Positions 25,601-31,597 of a stretch of DNA of 33,280 bases are shown here, one piece after another. A program made the translations under genes and the position numbers. The DNA comes from DATCLA01 sp036564195 (lineage in GTDB: Bacteria > Bacillota > UBA4882 > UBA8346): NCBI GenBank assembly GCA_036564195.1, contig DATCLA010000136.1:1-33280 (forward strand), written 5' to 3'. The notes below the pieces were generated by a model, which had not been told where the DNA came from, made no database searches, and was given only the letters and a program-made list of their open reading frames with translations. Position 1 is the first letter of the stretch. Each line of letters opens with the position of its first letter.

Positions 25601-27345
25601 CCCTGATGTTCTTGAAAAACCCGCCAGACATCCGCTTCATTATTTTTACTGCAAAGGCATAACAGATAACCAGCCTCAGCTTTAATTGCCAAGTACCGTT
25701 GGAAAGCGGCATAAATACCTTCCACTTTCACCCCTTCCGGACCGGTTTCACCGCAGACGCCATCCCACAAGGTATGATCACAATCTACAATAATTGCTTT
25801 ATAAGAATTATTTTTTAAACTATAATAACGTCGGATGATTAGAGTAGCTAAAAAGTTATAATATTCTTGGGCATAAGGGACATGCCCAACTGCGTCACTC
25901 ACTGAATCAAAGATAGTTGTCACCTGGTATTGGGAATGAAATGCTTCCGCCTTAAGCAATTCGATACTGTTTAATTCCTTTAACTGTGTTACGAGTTTCT
26001 CCTCAAAACTACGGAAAAACTGACGGAACGTCCGGCTTTTCCCATAAGTCGGCGCCGGGGGACAGATTAGCAGTAGTGTATGGCAGGGTGAATGTGCCGC
26101 GTAGCTGTGCAATGCTTTCAAAAATTCGGAAAATGCTTCTTTTAAATGTTCCTTTTGTTTTTTCGTTACCGTCGGGGACTTTTCCTGATTACCCTTAGCC
26201 GTCTTTTCCTTGTTAAAATAGCGGAGCCAATCATCCCACTTGATTAACAAGGCATTCATTCCGTTCGCATTAGTGGTAAAAGTGCTTCCGGGGAGAAGCA
26301 ACTCTTGGAAGACCTGGTTATACTGAGCAAATTGGATTCGGAAAGGCCAGGCAAGTTCCTGGCGCCAAAATTGTAAACTCGGCAATAAAGGTTGGGTTGT
26401 AAAAGTAGCGGCAATAGCAATCTGTCCGTTTTCATTTTCAGATGTTAACTCAAACTCAACCCGGTCCGGCTCTGTGTCAGATCCACTGGCCAAACCGGCA
26501 TGTGAGGTTTGACGTTGACGCAGCGCATAAAGGTTTACAATTCCCGTTCCCTTAAGGCAAGCTTCTGTTTCAGTTTCAACCATAAATCCTTTTTCCTGAA
26601 GCAGCCGCATAATTTCATTAAGAACTGTCCCTTGAGGATCATGGACTTCCATCACGATCTGTTGGATCTTAGCCCAATCCTCAGCGGCAATACCGCGCAA
26701 CGCTTCCAGTTCGCTTCTTTCAATATCAATTTTAAGCAGGTTAATGGTTTGAATCTGATACTCTTCAATCAAGCTGGAGATAGTTCTTAACTTACAGACA
26801 TAATCCTTTCTTTCCTCCAGTTTCTCCTTAGCCAAGTAGTCCAAGCACTTTTTTTCTACTTCACTTTGGTCTGGTTTACCAGTGTCCAAACCGGCACGCA
26901 ATGAGTGAAAGTCTGCTTCCGGGTCCGGGTTAAATCCGGATAAAATTGAATAACCCGGATAAAAAGAGAACAGAGCTTCTTTATTTTCAGCAGCAATTCC
27001 ACATTGGATTACTTTAATCCGGTCATGGTAGGAGGCAGTATTGGAACGAATTAAGTGGCATAGTTCTAAACAAGGTTCAACCGCGTAAACCAAGGATTTT
27101 TTAAAAGTGGTTAATATAAACAAAGAAAAAAGGCCGATATTGGCGCCGAGATCAAACACGCAATCCCCGTCGCGCAAGGAGATTCCATGCTTCATATATA
27201 TTTTTCGTTCAAAAATCTCGTTATAGATGAAATTGGTCTCATAAGTATTCAACTGTTGAATGCAAAGTCCGTTGGGCAATTGATATTCTTTACCAATAAC
27301 TGTTTCTTGCTCATCTTGAGTCAAAATATTGTCAATCTCCGCCAT
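10666..27345 (-). CDS. Giant trans-AT PKS, first subunit: FkbM-FkbH-ACP loading region and three extension modules
   Basis: 5,559 residues. Order: FkbM methyltransferase (1-280), FkbH-like domain (310-860), ACP (940-1030, Ser985), KS1 (1061-1495)-DH-KR-ACP (Ser2510), KS2 (2612-3045)-KR-ACP (Ser3796), KS3 (3886-4320)-embedded dead ACP-DH-KR-ACP (Ser5435), and a C-terminal acidic/Leu-rich tail (RLSDAEVDLLLKNLLE) typical of docking helices. No AT domain occurs, so malonyl loading is in trans. All three KSs have full Cys-His-His triads. The start is ATG after AAGGAGGAG, 35 bases downstream of the acyl-ligase stop. The stop TGA lies inside the ribosome binding site of the next PKS. The loading region predicts a glyceryl-type starter; the modules predict enoyl, hydroxyl and enoyl outcomes before any trans enoyl reduction (inference from domain content). 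Confidence 0.95.
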   Translation of the reverse strand: MAEIDNILTQDEQETVIGKEYQLPNGLCIQQLNTYETNFIYNEIFERKIYMKHGISLRDGDCVFDLGANIGLFSLFILTTFKKSLVYAVEPCLELCHLIRSNTASYHDRIKVIQCGIAAENKEALFSFYPGYSILSGFNPDPEADFHSLRAGLDTGKPDQSEVEKKCLDYLAKEKLEERKDYVCKLRTISSLIEEYQIQTINLLKIDIERSELEALRGIAAEDWAKIQQIVMEVHDPQGTVLNEIMRLLQEKGFMVETETEACLKGTGIVNLYALRQRQTSHAGLASGSDTEPDRVEFELTSENENGQIAIAATFTTQPLLPSLQFWRQELAWPFRIQFAQYNQVFQELLLPGSTFTTNANGMNALLIKWDDWLRYFNKEKTAKGNQEKSPTVTKKQKEHLKEAFSEFLKALHSYAAHSPCHTLLLICPPAPTYGKSRTFRQFFRSFEEKLVTQLKELNSIELLKAEAFHSQYQVTTIFDSVSDAVGHVPYAQEYYNFLATLIIRRYYSLKNNSYKAIIVDCDHTLWDGVCGETGPEGVKVEGIYAAFQRYLAIKAEAGYLLCLCSKNNEADVWRVFQEHQGMILKKEQLVDSRLNWLPKSENIQSLAAAMNLGSDSFVFIDDNPVECAEVRANCPEVFTMEWPKAAADANFLDHLWMLDHFQVTAEDRLRRDSYRANVEREKLLAGSYDFESFLQNLQLDVVMQPLTGPTLPRAAQLSARTNQFNFTGTRRTVAELRNLLTEPAFEGWTVKVSDRFGDYGVVGLFILKKAANLLEIDTFLLSCRVLGRGVEHQMMRQIGTIARQHGLASVKIIYQKTGRNEPARLFLEQFIPEFTSLNQEQQPVELVISLEQVNACTFRPPQQKTSLTKPNVNGHREQLHNPQYYELIRKRERLLFRIATQLKNVRDLTRAIADFNQQKTSITTIVTPPETKSAAIATKDQIHDDQFYPVVLAAVKEAFTQELQVTEDVLVEDREFSEYFQHDSLKIVTITSILSKEFPNLPPTILFEQRNLGDVARSIIATHRDILKSKYAKKQQGLVDEHRDSVTVASRPIPAGSDDDAIAIIGINGKFPKAATINEFWHNLREGLSCIEKVPADRWDEAAFFETEGKPGKTYCKWGGFLSEIYRFEASFFHISPREAETMDPQQRLFLEIVWGLLEDAGYTPRTISRNTGVYVGVIAGDYGIYTNEAAVAGAGSYRNTDYYQIPNRISYFFNFHGPSIAIDTACSGGGTALHLACQAIKQGECDTAIVGGVNLFLHPGRFIQYAQMQVLSKDDKCRPFGANATGTIYGEGVSAVLLKPLVAAKKDGDYIYGVIKASAVNTGGKTNGFTVPNPLAQAELISKALREAKIAAETISYVETHGTGTPLGDPIEIRGLTQAFQENQSTGSEKVKNQYCAIGSVKSNIGHLESGAALAGLIKILLQMKHKMLVPSLNSEQTNPMIRFEATPFRLQHQLEPWHRLEGTVDGKPVVFPRRAGLSSFGAGGVNTHFIIEEYQQETVADLPTKGPQLILLSARSQERLLTYAAKMGQSLREALAERESGLNLVNIAYTLQTGREAMPVRLAIIASDLQELIMKLEAFCQGQTDGESIFSGDCHGKQAMDRDLAQQFSATDTPNSAQLKRQAQQWVSGGTINWELLYEEVKPQRIPLPTYPFSGQCYQIGEPQKFLEKFLKTETDSKLHPLIDSNQSDFYEQTFVKNLSEADLFMKDHVVNGQLILPGVAYFEMVRCAATLSNRHRKVRRIRKMVWSRPLILNDQSQQVFLKLRPRQNLVACTVWTLDEAGEELVHGECNLEYEHTADQDRWEEDLAAITASCPQTLTGVECYQIMGSIGYQYGPSFQVIKSLAYNQKLAVSRLELQEKADQRIALYPSLLDGALQTITCWISQVRQKPHCPYVPFTVAEVEIFQPLTPVCYAVVSEVAVAHPGTARIEKYDVKLVDPTGQLLVHIKEYYPRPFQKPALPIAEPKVAKELFYQWQWTAAPISGKANLEADTGYLLFDSDEHLYRDLLELNSKISASAPSIALVKPGESYRELENFIYEINPGKEGDYHLLIQSLHRQGFKPGKVIHLWSQMEEGFGVETLGVHLDLGLFSIQFLCKALLKERIKNHVDLIYIFSSQQADQPEYAAIGGMANSIHCENPKLRLKIIDLPRAETTLECILQETQMNENPVMEIKYRDRQRFSKTFTEFDFETATQTSGGPIIRNQGVYLITGGLGGLGLIFAQYLAKFQTRLVLTGRSAITSVKAAKLKELEAAGAQVTYIQSDLSRREEVDQLIATIKSEFGTINGIIHSAGLVKDSLLINKSREETAEVIASKVWGSVFLDRATCREKLDFFVMFSSTTAIIGHIGQAGYAYANRFLNEYVLVRENLRRMGRCFGKTMVINWPWWQEGGMRLDRNTEKLLERAYGLQGLATEKGLQVFERSLNSSLIEFALIVGDPDKVARLFKPQSEQEQPMVSAELSIDPELTANPELKQRLIHDLRLLIQEILKLPPEEMAIDQNFSEFGFDSISFTQFSNRINECYDINISPASFYEYQTLAAFSEFLFQENPDLLKSYYLKKDNSLNIPATAGDESDRADVVSTTANLPDRYLLKPSFNVVSDHLSEDLAANEPVAIVGMGGIFPQSADLESFWQHLVQGDCLITEVSKERWNWEEFYGDPQIPNKTDVKWGGFIAEVDRFDPLFFGISPREASLMDPQQRLFLETVYHAIEDAGYPPSALSGTATGLFVGASINDYNELMKDYGIPIDPLISSGINNSMIANRISFLLNIHGPSEVIDTACSSSLVAISHAVDSIRSGRCEMAIAGGVNVILRPKFHISFRKAGMLSPDGRCKTFDATADGYVRGEGAGAIVLKPLHKAITDRDHIYAVIKGVAVNHGGRAQSLTAPNPKAQAELLVNAYRQAQIPIETVSYIEAHGTGTSLGDPIEINGLKEAFMRLVQDKGQVKKDFCGLGSVKTNIGHLECASGIASVIKVLLALKYKQLPASINFRNLNPYIDLTGTPFYIVSQTKPWESVTTADQGEIPRRAGVSSFGFGGTNAHIVLEEYPSSRNKTKDAGDEPVLIVLSARNEERLRVVAQKLQVFLERQLYNNQPDSTFTMTDLAYTLQVGREAMEERLAIIAFDIKELQKQLNSFLRGEADLNQIYRGNVKNNRCNPKLLFEGEEGQEFIRNIIAKRQLDKLAQLWVAGFSFDWSLLYHNQSYHRISLPTYPFARERHWIIPEQQRSTNAAKELTVPSESPKVMYFQPTWEKADPVESFVTDNVRWILFFGNGAAIKRTIETVQQELDDQLKVILVRNGEQFQPTGELEYTINPLCPEDYLKLLIALQERQINLERIINLWPVEVQAATDNFENNNLPAALIRHLQIFGLSVGFHLIRAVHEVLDNQKLIINIVYSSQGQNANPFFESMAGLARSLKMITPAIFLSTLEINGNNQDEASLAKIIARELRSAEFISEVRYWDQTRYIQKIRPLVMDNSSNPALLKQQGVYLITGGTGGLGSLFASFLAEQYQARLILLGRSPLDRQRQKLVDTLKSYGSDCLYLQADVTDPVAMGQVIEEISNRFGTLNGVIHAAGSVDQCNLLQKSWAEFESILQAKMQGTLILDELTKELSLDFFVTFSSLASILGDFGQCDYAVANRFLDSFVAFREKLRGQKLRQGRTIAIAWPLWKAGGMHFDPDGEAFYLKSSGMSYLESNEGWEAFVKILNSNQSHVIVISGQPTKVNQFLLNENQPSTVKSVLSSAEAENQDSPMPVPTAPDNIWNQLLTEVRGIIASITEIDPERLDFEENLGCFGLDSITLKEFSAKLNTTFGVTVLPSLFFSHSSIKRVCRYLLEQYGKAIEAYYTKHNQSLEPVTAIGCNENKEPMITSPPVSLAQVPQNKVLRPKEPVAVIGMAGIFPGSRNLEEFWNHLEAQHDLVTEIPSSRWDWQLYYSTDKSEKNKTVSKWGAFISDVDKFDAEFFNISPLEAELIDPQQRLYIQTVWKAIEDSGYKASQLAGKQISVFTGIQFNDYQRILENNGIINSHSGTGNAHALISNRISYLFNFKGPSEAIDTACSGSLVAVHRGVRSIQNGESEIAIAGGISLILTPHNHIAASQLGILSPDGRCKTFDQSANGYVKGEGIGVIILKPLSRAIADHDSIYAVIKGTAVNHGGKAHSLTAPNSEAQADLLVAAYEEAEIPPGTVSYIEAHGTGTELGDPVEIEGLNKAFQKLAAKMGTPLKSFNYCGLGALKTNIGHLEPAAGIAGLIKVILALKYKKLPGIVHFNQLNPYIQLERTPFYIITKTQPWEQLLDEYGHKLPRRAGVSAFGFGGTNAHVVVEEYEAGLPVVKEQASDKKKVIILLSAKKKPVLQTYAKEMAEYIQKLCLQPLPSQDEKKVQFQVRKSDLISLVSDVVNIAANNCTGDDLSEYGLDRISAAELTQKINEKYQLTETAETILACGSITALTDYLSTKVKKLGTNSFNGTDFQKEVKVIQPGYSLEDIAYTLQVGREEMEERLAFVATSIEETVAKLLNFSQGDVQNIFTGNIGKTKNNLNALDHGKEEQDYLYSLVKNGKLNQVAQLWVCGMKINWEELFYPGTFPRRISLPTYPFSGASYWVSETPDNKSEITRTSIHPLIDRIDFSYSFNHNGFAFAKTLTANDPIVKDHQVGGRLIFPAVGYLEMAYAAAVQLCSNQPVVLSNIVWLRPLEIQQPQQIRLLVTKIENRFHFEIRSGARGNDSVLHCQGDFTTGSGGNRSRQQIEIDPIKMRAARHLSQATIYEKYSAIGLEYGKLFRSLEKVWGNDRESLGRLYLPKGVATDFTSYLLHPALTDGALQTAIGITLWSDLSRALIPFAVAQVEILQPLPRSGYAYVQFAGKNKFNVALLDDSGQVCLKIMGVTVKAVKNQLTEFCYRPLWQTAPSVKRTANLIPVIPKPSKIFIFYNSNGLELKNILVKYHQDVPVITIDLGKDNLRSFLSDLEEQSLIYFLGGIDTSQGQADPVANLAVSQELGVFSFFRLIKLLSAAGYDQKQLIFKVITNNVYSVLGNESLKPQAATIHGMIKSMSGEYPYWQISTIDLDLSDWQAGNGSENWKALVECIANEPANPKGDVVAFRNCQRYLRVLYPVKLPATQRPVFRHRGVYLILGGAGGIGLELALYLAKEAQARLILIGRSLLSHEQNEKIKRIEAAGGEVLYIQADATDLEAMRQAITQGKKRYGAIHGAIHSALVLKDKTIRNMDEASFRAAMAPKVEGSVILHKVLSDENLDFMAFFSSAQSFAGNPGQSNYTAGCAFEDAFAYYLQTKLSYPVTVFNWGYWGTVGVAANQEYQKRFAAQGVRAIYPDEGLETFKRAIAQGIKQVVPVKASRQLLEAIGVAFLAENLPPSGASINVTKEKLPEPKKPKSIDNPKSVSAKDLNEPAVEFLKDIFAKTLKIEPENIDGEATFEMYGVDSVFTIEITNKLEKIFGKLPATLLYENMTIAKLSQYFVTNHLQRLQQVLHFQIGPETIADPETLFSNISAAAGSFENFDEPLPCDSHQDLLTLPEPPGEDLMKIDRLSDAEVDLLLKNLLENHDLG
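10906..15690 (-). other. PKS module 3: KS-(dead ACP insert)-DH-KR-ACP
   Basis: KS triad Cys4056 (TACSGSL), His4191, His4238. The post-KS linker is interrupted at about 4375-4455 by an ACP-like domain whose Ser is Arg4415. DH has DHQVGGRLIFPAVGYLE (His4649) and LTDGALQ (Asp4814). KR has GVYLILGGAGGIG and Tyr5270 (GQSNYTAG), with Asp in HSALVLKD suggesting B-type. The functional ACP has YGVDSVF with Ser5435. Expected outcome: an alpha,beta-double bond. Confidence 0.87.
15826..19512 (-). other. PKS module 2: KS-KR-ACP
   Basis: KS triad Cys2781, His2916, His2961. KR has VYLITGGTGGLG and Tyr3633 in GQCDYAVAN. HAAGSVDQCN lacks the diagnostic third-position Asp, so an A-type (L-hydroxyl) KR is more likely than in modules 1 and 3. 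No DH is present, so a beta-hydroxyl should remain. ACP Ser3796 in CFGLDSITL. Confidence 0.88.
19681..24165 (-). other. PKS module 1: KS-DH-KR-ACP
   Basis: KS triad Cys1228 (TACSGGG), His1363, His1409. DH has DHVVNGQLILPG (His1712) and LLDGALQ (Asp1876), so it looks active. KR has the nucleotide site GVYLITGGLGGLG (2208-2220) and Tyr2354 in GQAGYAYAN. The Asp in HSAGLVKD suggests a B-type (D-configured hydroxyl) KR. ACP Ser2510. Expected outcome: an alpha,beta-double bond on the chain primed by the loading region. Confidence 0.88.
24256..27345 (-). other. Loading region: FkbM O-methyltransferase - FkbH glyceryl loader - ACP
   Basis: FkbM: SAM motif VFDLGANIGLFSLF (63-76), AVEPCLEL (88-95) and KIDIERSELEAL (205-216; the family usually has D-V-E-G). 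FkbH: a non-catalytic-looking N-terminal part (about 320-505), the HAD phosphatase motif DCDHTLWDG with Asp521 and Asp523, CSKNN (565-569), IDDNP (621-625), and a GNAT-like C-terminal part with LLSCRVLGRGVEHQMM (781-796). FkbH domains take 1,3-bisphosphoglycerate, dephosphorylate it and load glyceryl on an ACP. The ACP that follows has FQHDSL with Ser985. An attached FkbM suggests O-methylation of the glyceryl unit (inference). Confidence 0.85.
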
Positions 27346-27380
27346 TTGCTGCGCTCCTCCTTTTTTGTTAAATAACCCGC

Positions 27381-29114
27381 TTACGCTCCGGTCTGTTGGG
27401 TTTGTAAATCAAGCAACTCCTGAATAATTTCATCATATTTGCCCTGTTGGTAAGCTTCTTTCAACCGGTATCGTTGTTTTTTACCACTGGTTGTTACCGG
27501 AATACTTTTAACCGGGATAATTTGGGTGATCCCAATACCGATTTGCTGAACAAGATGTTTTTTGATTCGTTCCCTTAGCGGCAGAAATTCTCTTAGCTTA
27601 CCACGAAATACCACAAAACAGAGGACATCATCCATTTGCAAATCCGGGTTGTAAACACCGCAGGCAGCTATTTCTCGGGAATCGAACCCTTCTAGCCAGT
27701 CACAACTAAATTCTAAATCATGAGCATAAAAATTAACTCCATTTACGAAGATGATATCTTTAGAACGGCCAATGATTACCAGCCGCCCGTCATTTAAAAA
27801 CCCTAAATCTCCGGTACTCAGCCATCCGTCGACCGTGATAGCCTGCTGGGTAGCTTCAGGATTATTATAATAACCGGAGGTCACGTTCTCTCCTTTAATT
27901 TGAATATGACCAACCACCTGTGGCTCAACTTCAATACCGGAATCATTGACAATACGCAAACGGCAATGGGGAAGCGGTTTACCGGTTTCCACAAAAGTAA
28001 TCGTTTGGAGTGAGTTACTATTCATTTTCACGACTTTTGCGCCAGGATCCAATTTAGTCCGATCCAAATGAACTTCGCTAAAATCTTGCCCCGGTTCGGA
28101 AAAGGATACGGCTACACAGGCCTCAGCAAGACCATAAGCAGGGAACATTACATTTTTTTTAAGTCCCCACGGTGCCAAGGTTTCCAAAAAGCGATGGCAC
28201 ACGTTTGCAGAAATCGGTTCTGCTCCATTCACAATAATCCGGACCGATGATAAATCCATGGATTTGCATTTAGAGAGATGATAAAATTTTAATAGATGCT
28301 TATACCCGAAATTAGGTGAACAAATTAAACTAGCTTTATATTCCGATATTTTTTCTAACCATAACAACGGATGGCGTACAAATAATTCCGGCGGCATTAA
28401 AAATTGAGCATAACCCATCACCGTAGGATATAAATGCATTCCAATTAAACCCATATCATGGGTTAATGGCATCCAACTCAGTAATCGATCACCCTGAATA
28501 GGAGCACGGAATCCAAAATCGATATCGCTGATGTTTACCATCAAGTTCTTATGGGTTAAAACAACCCCTTTCGGATCATTAGTCGAACCGGAAGAAAATT
28601 GAATAAACGCAATATCCTGTTCATCCGGGTAATTGATCATCCCTTCGCCGCTCACCTGCTCCAAATCTTCAATCAACAATTTACGCTGCTTCATTACGGC
28701 AAAATCATTTTCCAGCCGGTTATTGACTGCAAACTTTTCCAACCCGGAGATAGCGTTTTGCGAAATCACTAAATAAGGAGCTTTTAAGATTTTCCATACT
28801 TTAAACAGTTTAAAGCGGTAATTATCGGTTTTGGCAATTGTCAACGGTACCGGGATCATTCCTCCCAACAAACAACCCCAAAAAATGGCGGTAAAATCAA
28901 AGTTATCTTCCACTTGAAACAAGAGTTCGTTCCCGGGCTGTACTCCTTTTTGCTGCAGGTTAAAGAGGATAGTTACAGCCCGTTGATATAAATCACGGTA
29001 AGAGACGTATTGATCGCCTTTGGGACCAATAAAAACAATACCCTGATCCCCCTGGCTGCTCTTTATAAAAGCTTCGACTAGAGTTTTACCATTAGCCGTT
29101 TTTTCTCTCAGCAT
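27381..29114 (-). CDS. Fatty-acyl/acyl-AMP ligase (FAAL or AL type, ANL superfamily)
   Basis: 577 residues from the ATG at 29112-29114. Adenylate-forming motifs: FIQFSSGSTNDPKGVV (170-185), PLTHDMG (216-222), GAEPIS (297-302), AYGLAE (326-331), STGDLGF (433-439), GRSKDIIFVNG (449-459) and a terminal SGKKQRYR lysine motif (543-550). The protein lacks a fused carrier domain. Such enzymes activate a carboxylic acid as acyl-AMP and pass it to an ACP phosphopantetheine; relatives form the loading domains of several trans-AT PKSs. Since the next gene already has an FkbH loading region, this ligase may charge the free ACP at 1414-1728 or supply a second acyl group (inference). An upstream in-frame TTG (29130-29132) would add six residues, but its GGGAGG is 14 bases away. 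The ATG has GGGGGG ten bases upstream. The start is uncertain by those six codons. Confidence 0.9.
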   Translation of the reverse strand: MLREKTANGKTLVEAFIKSSQGDQGIVFIGPKGDQYVSYRDLYQRAVTILFNLQQKGVQPGNELLFQVEDNFDFTAIFWGCLLGGMIPVPLTIAKTDNYRFKLFKVWKILKAPYLVISQNAISGLEKFAVNNRLENDFAVMKQRKLLIEDLEQVSGEGMINYPDEQDIAFIQFSSGSTNDPKGVVLTHKNLMVNISDIDFGFRAPIQGDRLLSWMPLTHDMGLIGMHLYPTVMGYAQFLMPPELFVRHPLLWLEKISEYKASLICSPNFGYKHLLKFYHLSKCKSMDLSSVRIIVNGAEPISANVCHRFLETLAPWGLKKNVMFPAYGLAEACVAVSFSEPGQDFSEVHLDRTKLDPGAKVVKMNSNSLQTITFVETGKPLPHCRLRIVNDSGIEVEPQVVGHIQIKGENVTSGYYNNPEATQQAITVDGWLSTGDLGFLNDGRLVIIGRSKDIIFVNGVNFYAHDLEFSCDWLEGFDSREIAACGVYNPDLQMDDVLCFVVFRGKLREFLPLRERIKKHLVQQIGIGITQIIPVKSIPVTTSGKKQRYRLKEAYQQGKYDEIIQELLDLQTQQTGA

Positions 29115-29242
29115 TTTGAATTTTCCCCCCAAATGATCACTTAGGACCTCCCAATATTTTGGTTATCATTCCGGTAAGCTTTATTTGTTCATTTGGTTGT
29201 AATCAAACTTCCGGGCTGATTTCCGGATTCAGATAGCTTCCT

Positions 29243-31597
29243 TTAGCCATTTACAATCGCAGCATAGCGCTGATTTAACAGATTAGCCGTTTCATTCATG
29301 ATCATCAATCCGATTTCATCCACGTGCCGATTGCGCCAATTTTCCAAAGGTGTCCCTTTCACCAATTGGTTAAAAGCTCCTAAAGCCGGCCCGCAAGGGA
29401 TCTGGTAATCAACTTGGTGTTGGTCATCACCACTTAAGGCAAGCTGTGTAGCGTAGCCGAAATACCACTTGAAGATCAAGGCCATTTTAAACTTAGGATT
29501 ATTCTCGGCTTTCTCAATCATTTTTAAGGGATAATACCTTTTTACATCTTCATAAACCGCAGCGAAACTCCGGTGAAAATATTTTTCTTCTAATTGTTGT
29601 CGAGTCGTAGCATCGATTTCATCGATGGCATTATATCTACGGTAAAGTTCCAGCAATTTATTGGCTCTTACCGGAAAAAACACCCCTTTCTTCAGTACCT
29701 GTACTTTAGCGCCAAGCTCAAACAGATCCCCGGCCGGTGCATAAGCGGTATCCTGCACATTGATCTGCTGTAACAAATCCTTCACTTTCGGATGTGTGTC
29801 GGCTTCAACTGTGCATTGATTGATCGAACCGGTAAGGATGAAATCCGCCCCAAGAATGAACGCTGCCGCTGCCGCCTCCGGAGTGCCAATCCCGCCAGCC
29901 GCTCCCACACGAATGGTCTTTTGATAACCATATTTCTGCATCATCTCCGCTCTCAGTTTAAGCATTGCTGGCATCAACGTATAAGCGACACCTTGGTCGG
30001 TATGCCCCCCGGAATCGGCTTCCACACATAGGTCATCAACCATCGGAATCTTCTGGGCTAACTCAAATTCTGTTTCAGTGATTTTACCTTCTGCCAATAA
30101 ACTCGTTGTAATCCGTGGCGGAGGCGGAGCCATAAAGGCAGCGGCAACCTCCGGCCGTGATACTTTTGCCATTAATTTATTGGGTATCCTGATCATATTT
30201 TGATCTTTTTCCCTCGCAATACCATTGAGCCTGTATCTGACTAATGCCGGTGATACTGTGATATAAGCAGCCGCTTCAAGATGCCGGATTCCATAGCGAA
30301 GCAACAACTCCACTATTTGCAGCTCTTTATCCGGGTCATTCGGGTCATAGGACAGATTTATCCCATATGCTTCGCCATGGTTAAGTTCCCCTTGGATAAA
30401 CCTGATTGCTGTCTCAATCTCAGCTATAGTCAACCCCCCCGTGCCAAAAAAACCCATCATTCCGGCCTTCCCCATTTTTACAACTAGTTCCTTTGAAGCA
30501 ATCCCCCGGTACATTCCTCCGGTTAAATAGGCGTATTTTAAGTTATAATCCTTTTTAAATTCGGAGCTTCCCAAGGATCCGGGTAAAATTTTGACCGAAT
30601 TTTGAATCGATTTTTGGTATTTTGCTTGCCAAGTTGGAGCCGGATCTGGGGCCGACTCGCTTGATAAAACCGGTAGCTGTTGATGAACGGTACCATTATG
30701 AAATTGCAAACGATTCGGGTCGGTTTCAATCTTTAACGGTTCTGCCTCTTTGCGAATCCGTTGCACTAATCCGGTTAAAACCCGGCCGTTACCGATCTCT
30801 TCAAAATCCATTTCGCCAAGGCTCATCAGATAACGAATGCTTTCGGTCCAACGCACCGGATGACTTATTTGTTCAGCCAAATTTCGTTTAAGCTCCGTCT
30901 GCCGGTAGGGCCGGGCCTGAAGATTAGAAATAACCGGTATTTTTAATTCCGAAAACTCCAGAGAATCTAGATATGCTTCAAATTCGCGCCGGACGGTTTC
31001 CATATACCGGGAGTGAAATGCTCCGCTTGTCTTTAATAAAGTCACCATTTTGACAGCCTTGATTGTCTCAAAAATTGCCATGCTGCGCTCAATATCTTGC
31101 TTCGGACCTGAGATCACAATTTGATATGGAGAGTTTAAGTTGGCAATATCAATAGTATCCAAATGATTCTCTTTCAAAACGGTGGCAATTTGTGCTTCAT
31201 CAAGCCCAATGACTGCCGCCATGCTCCCGCCGGTCATCCGGCCCATTAATTCGCCTCTTTTTTTAACTATTTTCAAGCCGGTTGTAAAGTCAAATGCCTC
31301 GGCTGCAAATAAAGCACTATATTCTCCCAAACTATGGCCGGCGACAAAATCCGGTTTCTTTCCGGTTGCTTCAATTTTATGCAAGTAACATAAAGCGTTA
31401 ACCACATAGATTGCCGGCTGGGTATATTGGGTTAAGCCCAATCTGGAGTCGGGGTCCACGGTACAAAGTTCCCGAATGGAATAACCTAAAATTTGGTCGG
31501 CGACAGCAGTAATTTCCTTAAATTCATCAAAAAGTGGTCCACCCATTCCTTTGCTTTGGGAACCTTGTCCGGGGAAAATATAGGTTACCATCTTCAT
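29243..31597 (-). CDS. Trans-acting malonyl acyltransferase fused to PfaD-like FMN enoyl reductase (AT-ER)
   Basis: 784 residues. The N-terminal AT (about 1-300) has FPGQGSQ, the nucleophile GHSLGE with Ser89, the carboxylate-binding Arg in KKRGELM (about 114) and GAFHS with His195, a malonyl-specific pattern. The C-terminal part (about 340-784) is a nitronate-monooxygenase-like TIM barrel of the PfaD enoyl reductase family, with MMGFFGTGGL, EADSGGHTD, RVGAAGGIGTPEAAAAAF and LTGSINQ. The AT loads malonyl onto all PKS ACPs of the line, and the ER reduces enoyl-ACPs at selected modules, here modules 1 and/or 3 as the only ones with active DH domains (inference). AT-ER fusions are common in Bacillota trans-AT clusters. 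AGGAGG lies four bases before the ATG. It follows the free AT-like gene by 106 bases and precedes the ligase by 128 bases. Confidence 0.93.
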   Translation of the reverse strand: MKMVTYIFPGQGSQSKGMGGPLFDEFKEITAVADQILGYSIRELCTVDPDSRLGLTQYTQPAIYVVNALCYLHKIEATGKKPDFVAGHSLGEYSALFAAEAFDFTTGLKIVKKRGELMGRMTGGSMAAVIGLDEAQIATVLKENHLDTIDIANLNSPYQIVISGPKQDIERSMAIFETIKAVKMVTLLKTSGAFHSRYMETVRREFEAYLDSLEFSELKIPVISNLQARPYRQTELKRNLAEQISHPVRWTESIRYLMSLGEMDFEEIGNGRVLTGLVQRIRKEAEPLKIETDPNRLQFHNGTVHQQLPVLSSESAPDPAPTWQAKYQKSIQNSVKILPGSLGSSEFKKDYNLKYAYLTGGMYRGIASKELVVKMGKAGMMGFFGTGGLTIAEIETAIRFIQGELNHGEAYGINLSYDPNDPDKELQIVELLLRYGIRHLEAAAYITVSPALVRYRLNGIAREKDQNMIRIPNKLMAKVSRPEVAAAFMAPPPPRITTSLLAEGKITETEFELAQKIPMVDDLCVEADSGGHTDQGVAYTLMPAMLKLRAEMMQKYGYQKTIRVGAAGGIGTPEAAAAAFILGADFILTGSINQCTVEADTHPKVKDLLQQINVQDTAYAPAGDLFELGAKVQVLKKGVFFPVRANKLLELYRRYNAIDEIDATTRQQLEEKYFHRSFAAVYEDVKRYYPLKMIEKAENNPKFKMALIFKWYFGYATQLALSGDDQHQVDYQIPCGPALGAFNQLVKGTPLENWRNRHVDEIGLMIMNETANLLNQRYAAIVNG

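Noticed and set aside
29115..29242. Small frames (15 and 10 codons) between the AT-ER and ligase genes
   Set aside because: They are too short, without conserved features, and more easily explained by chance in a 128-base gap. No terminator hairpin was seen there either.
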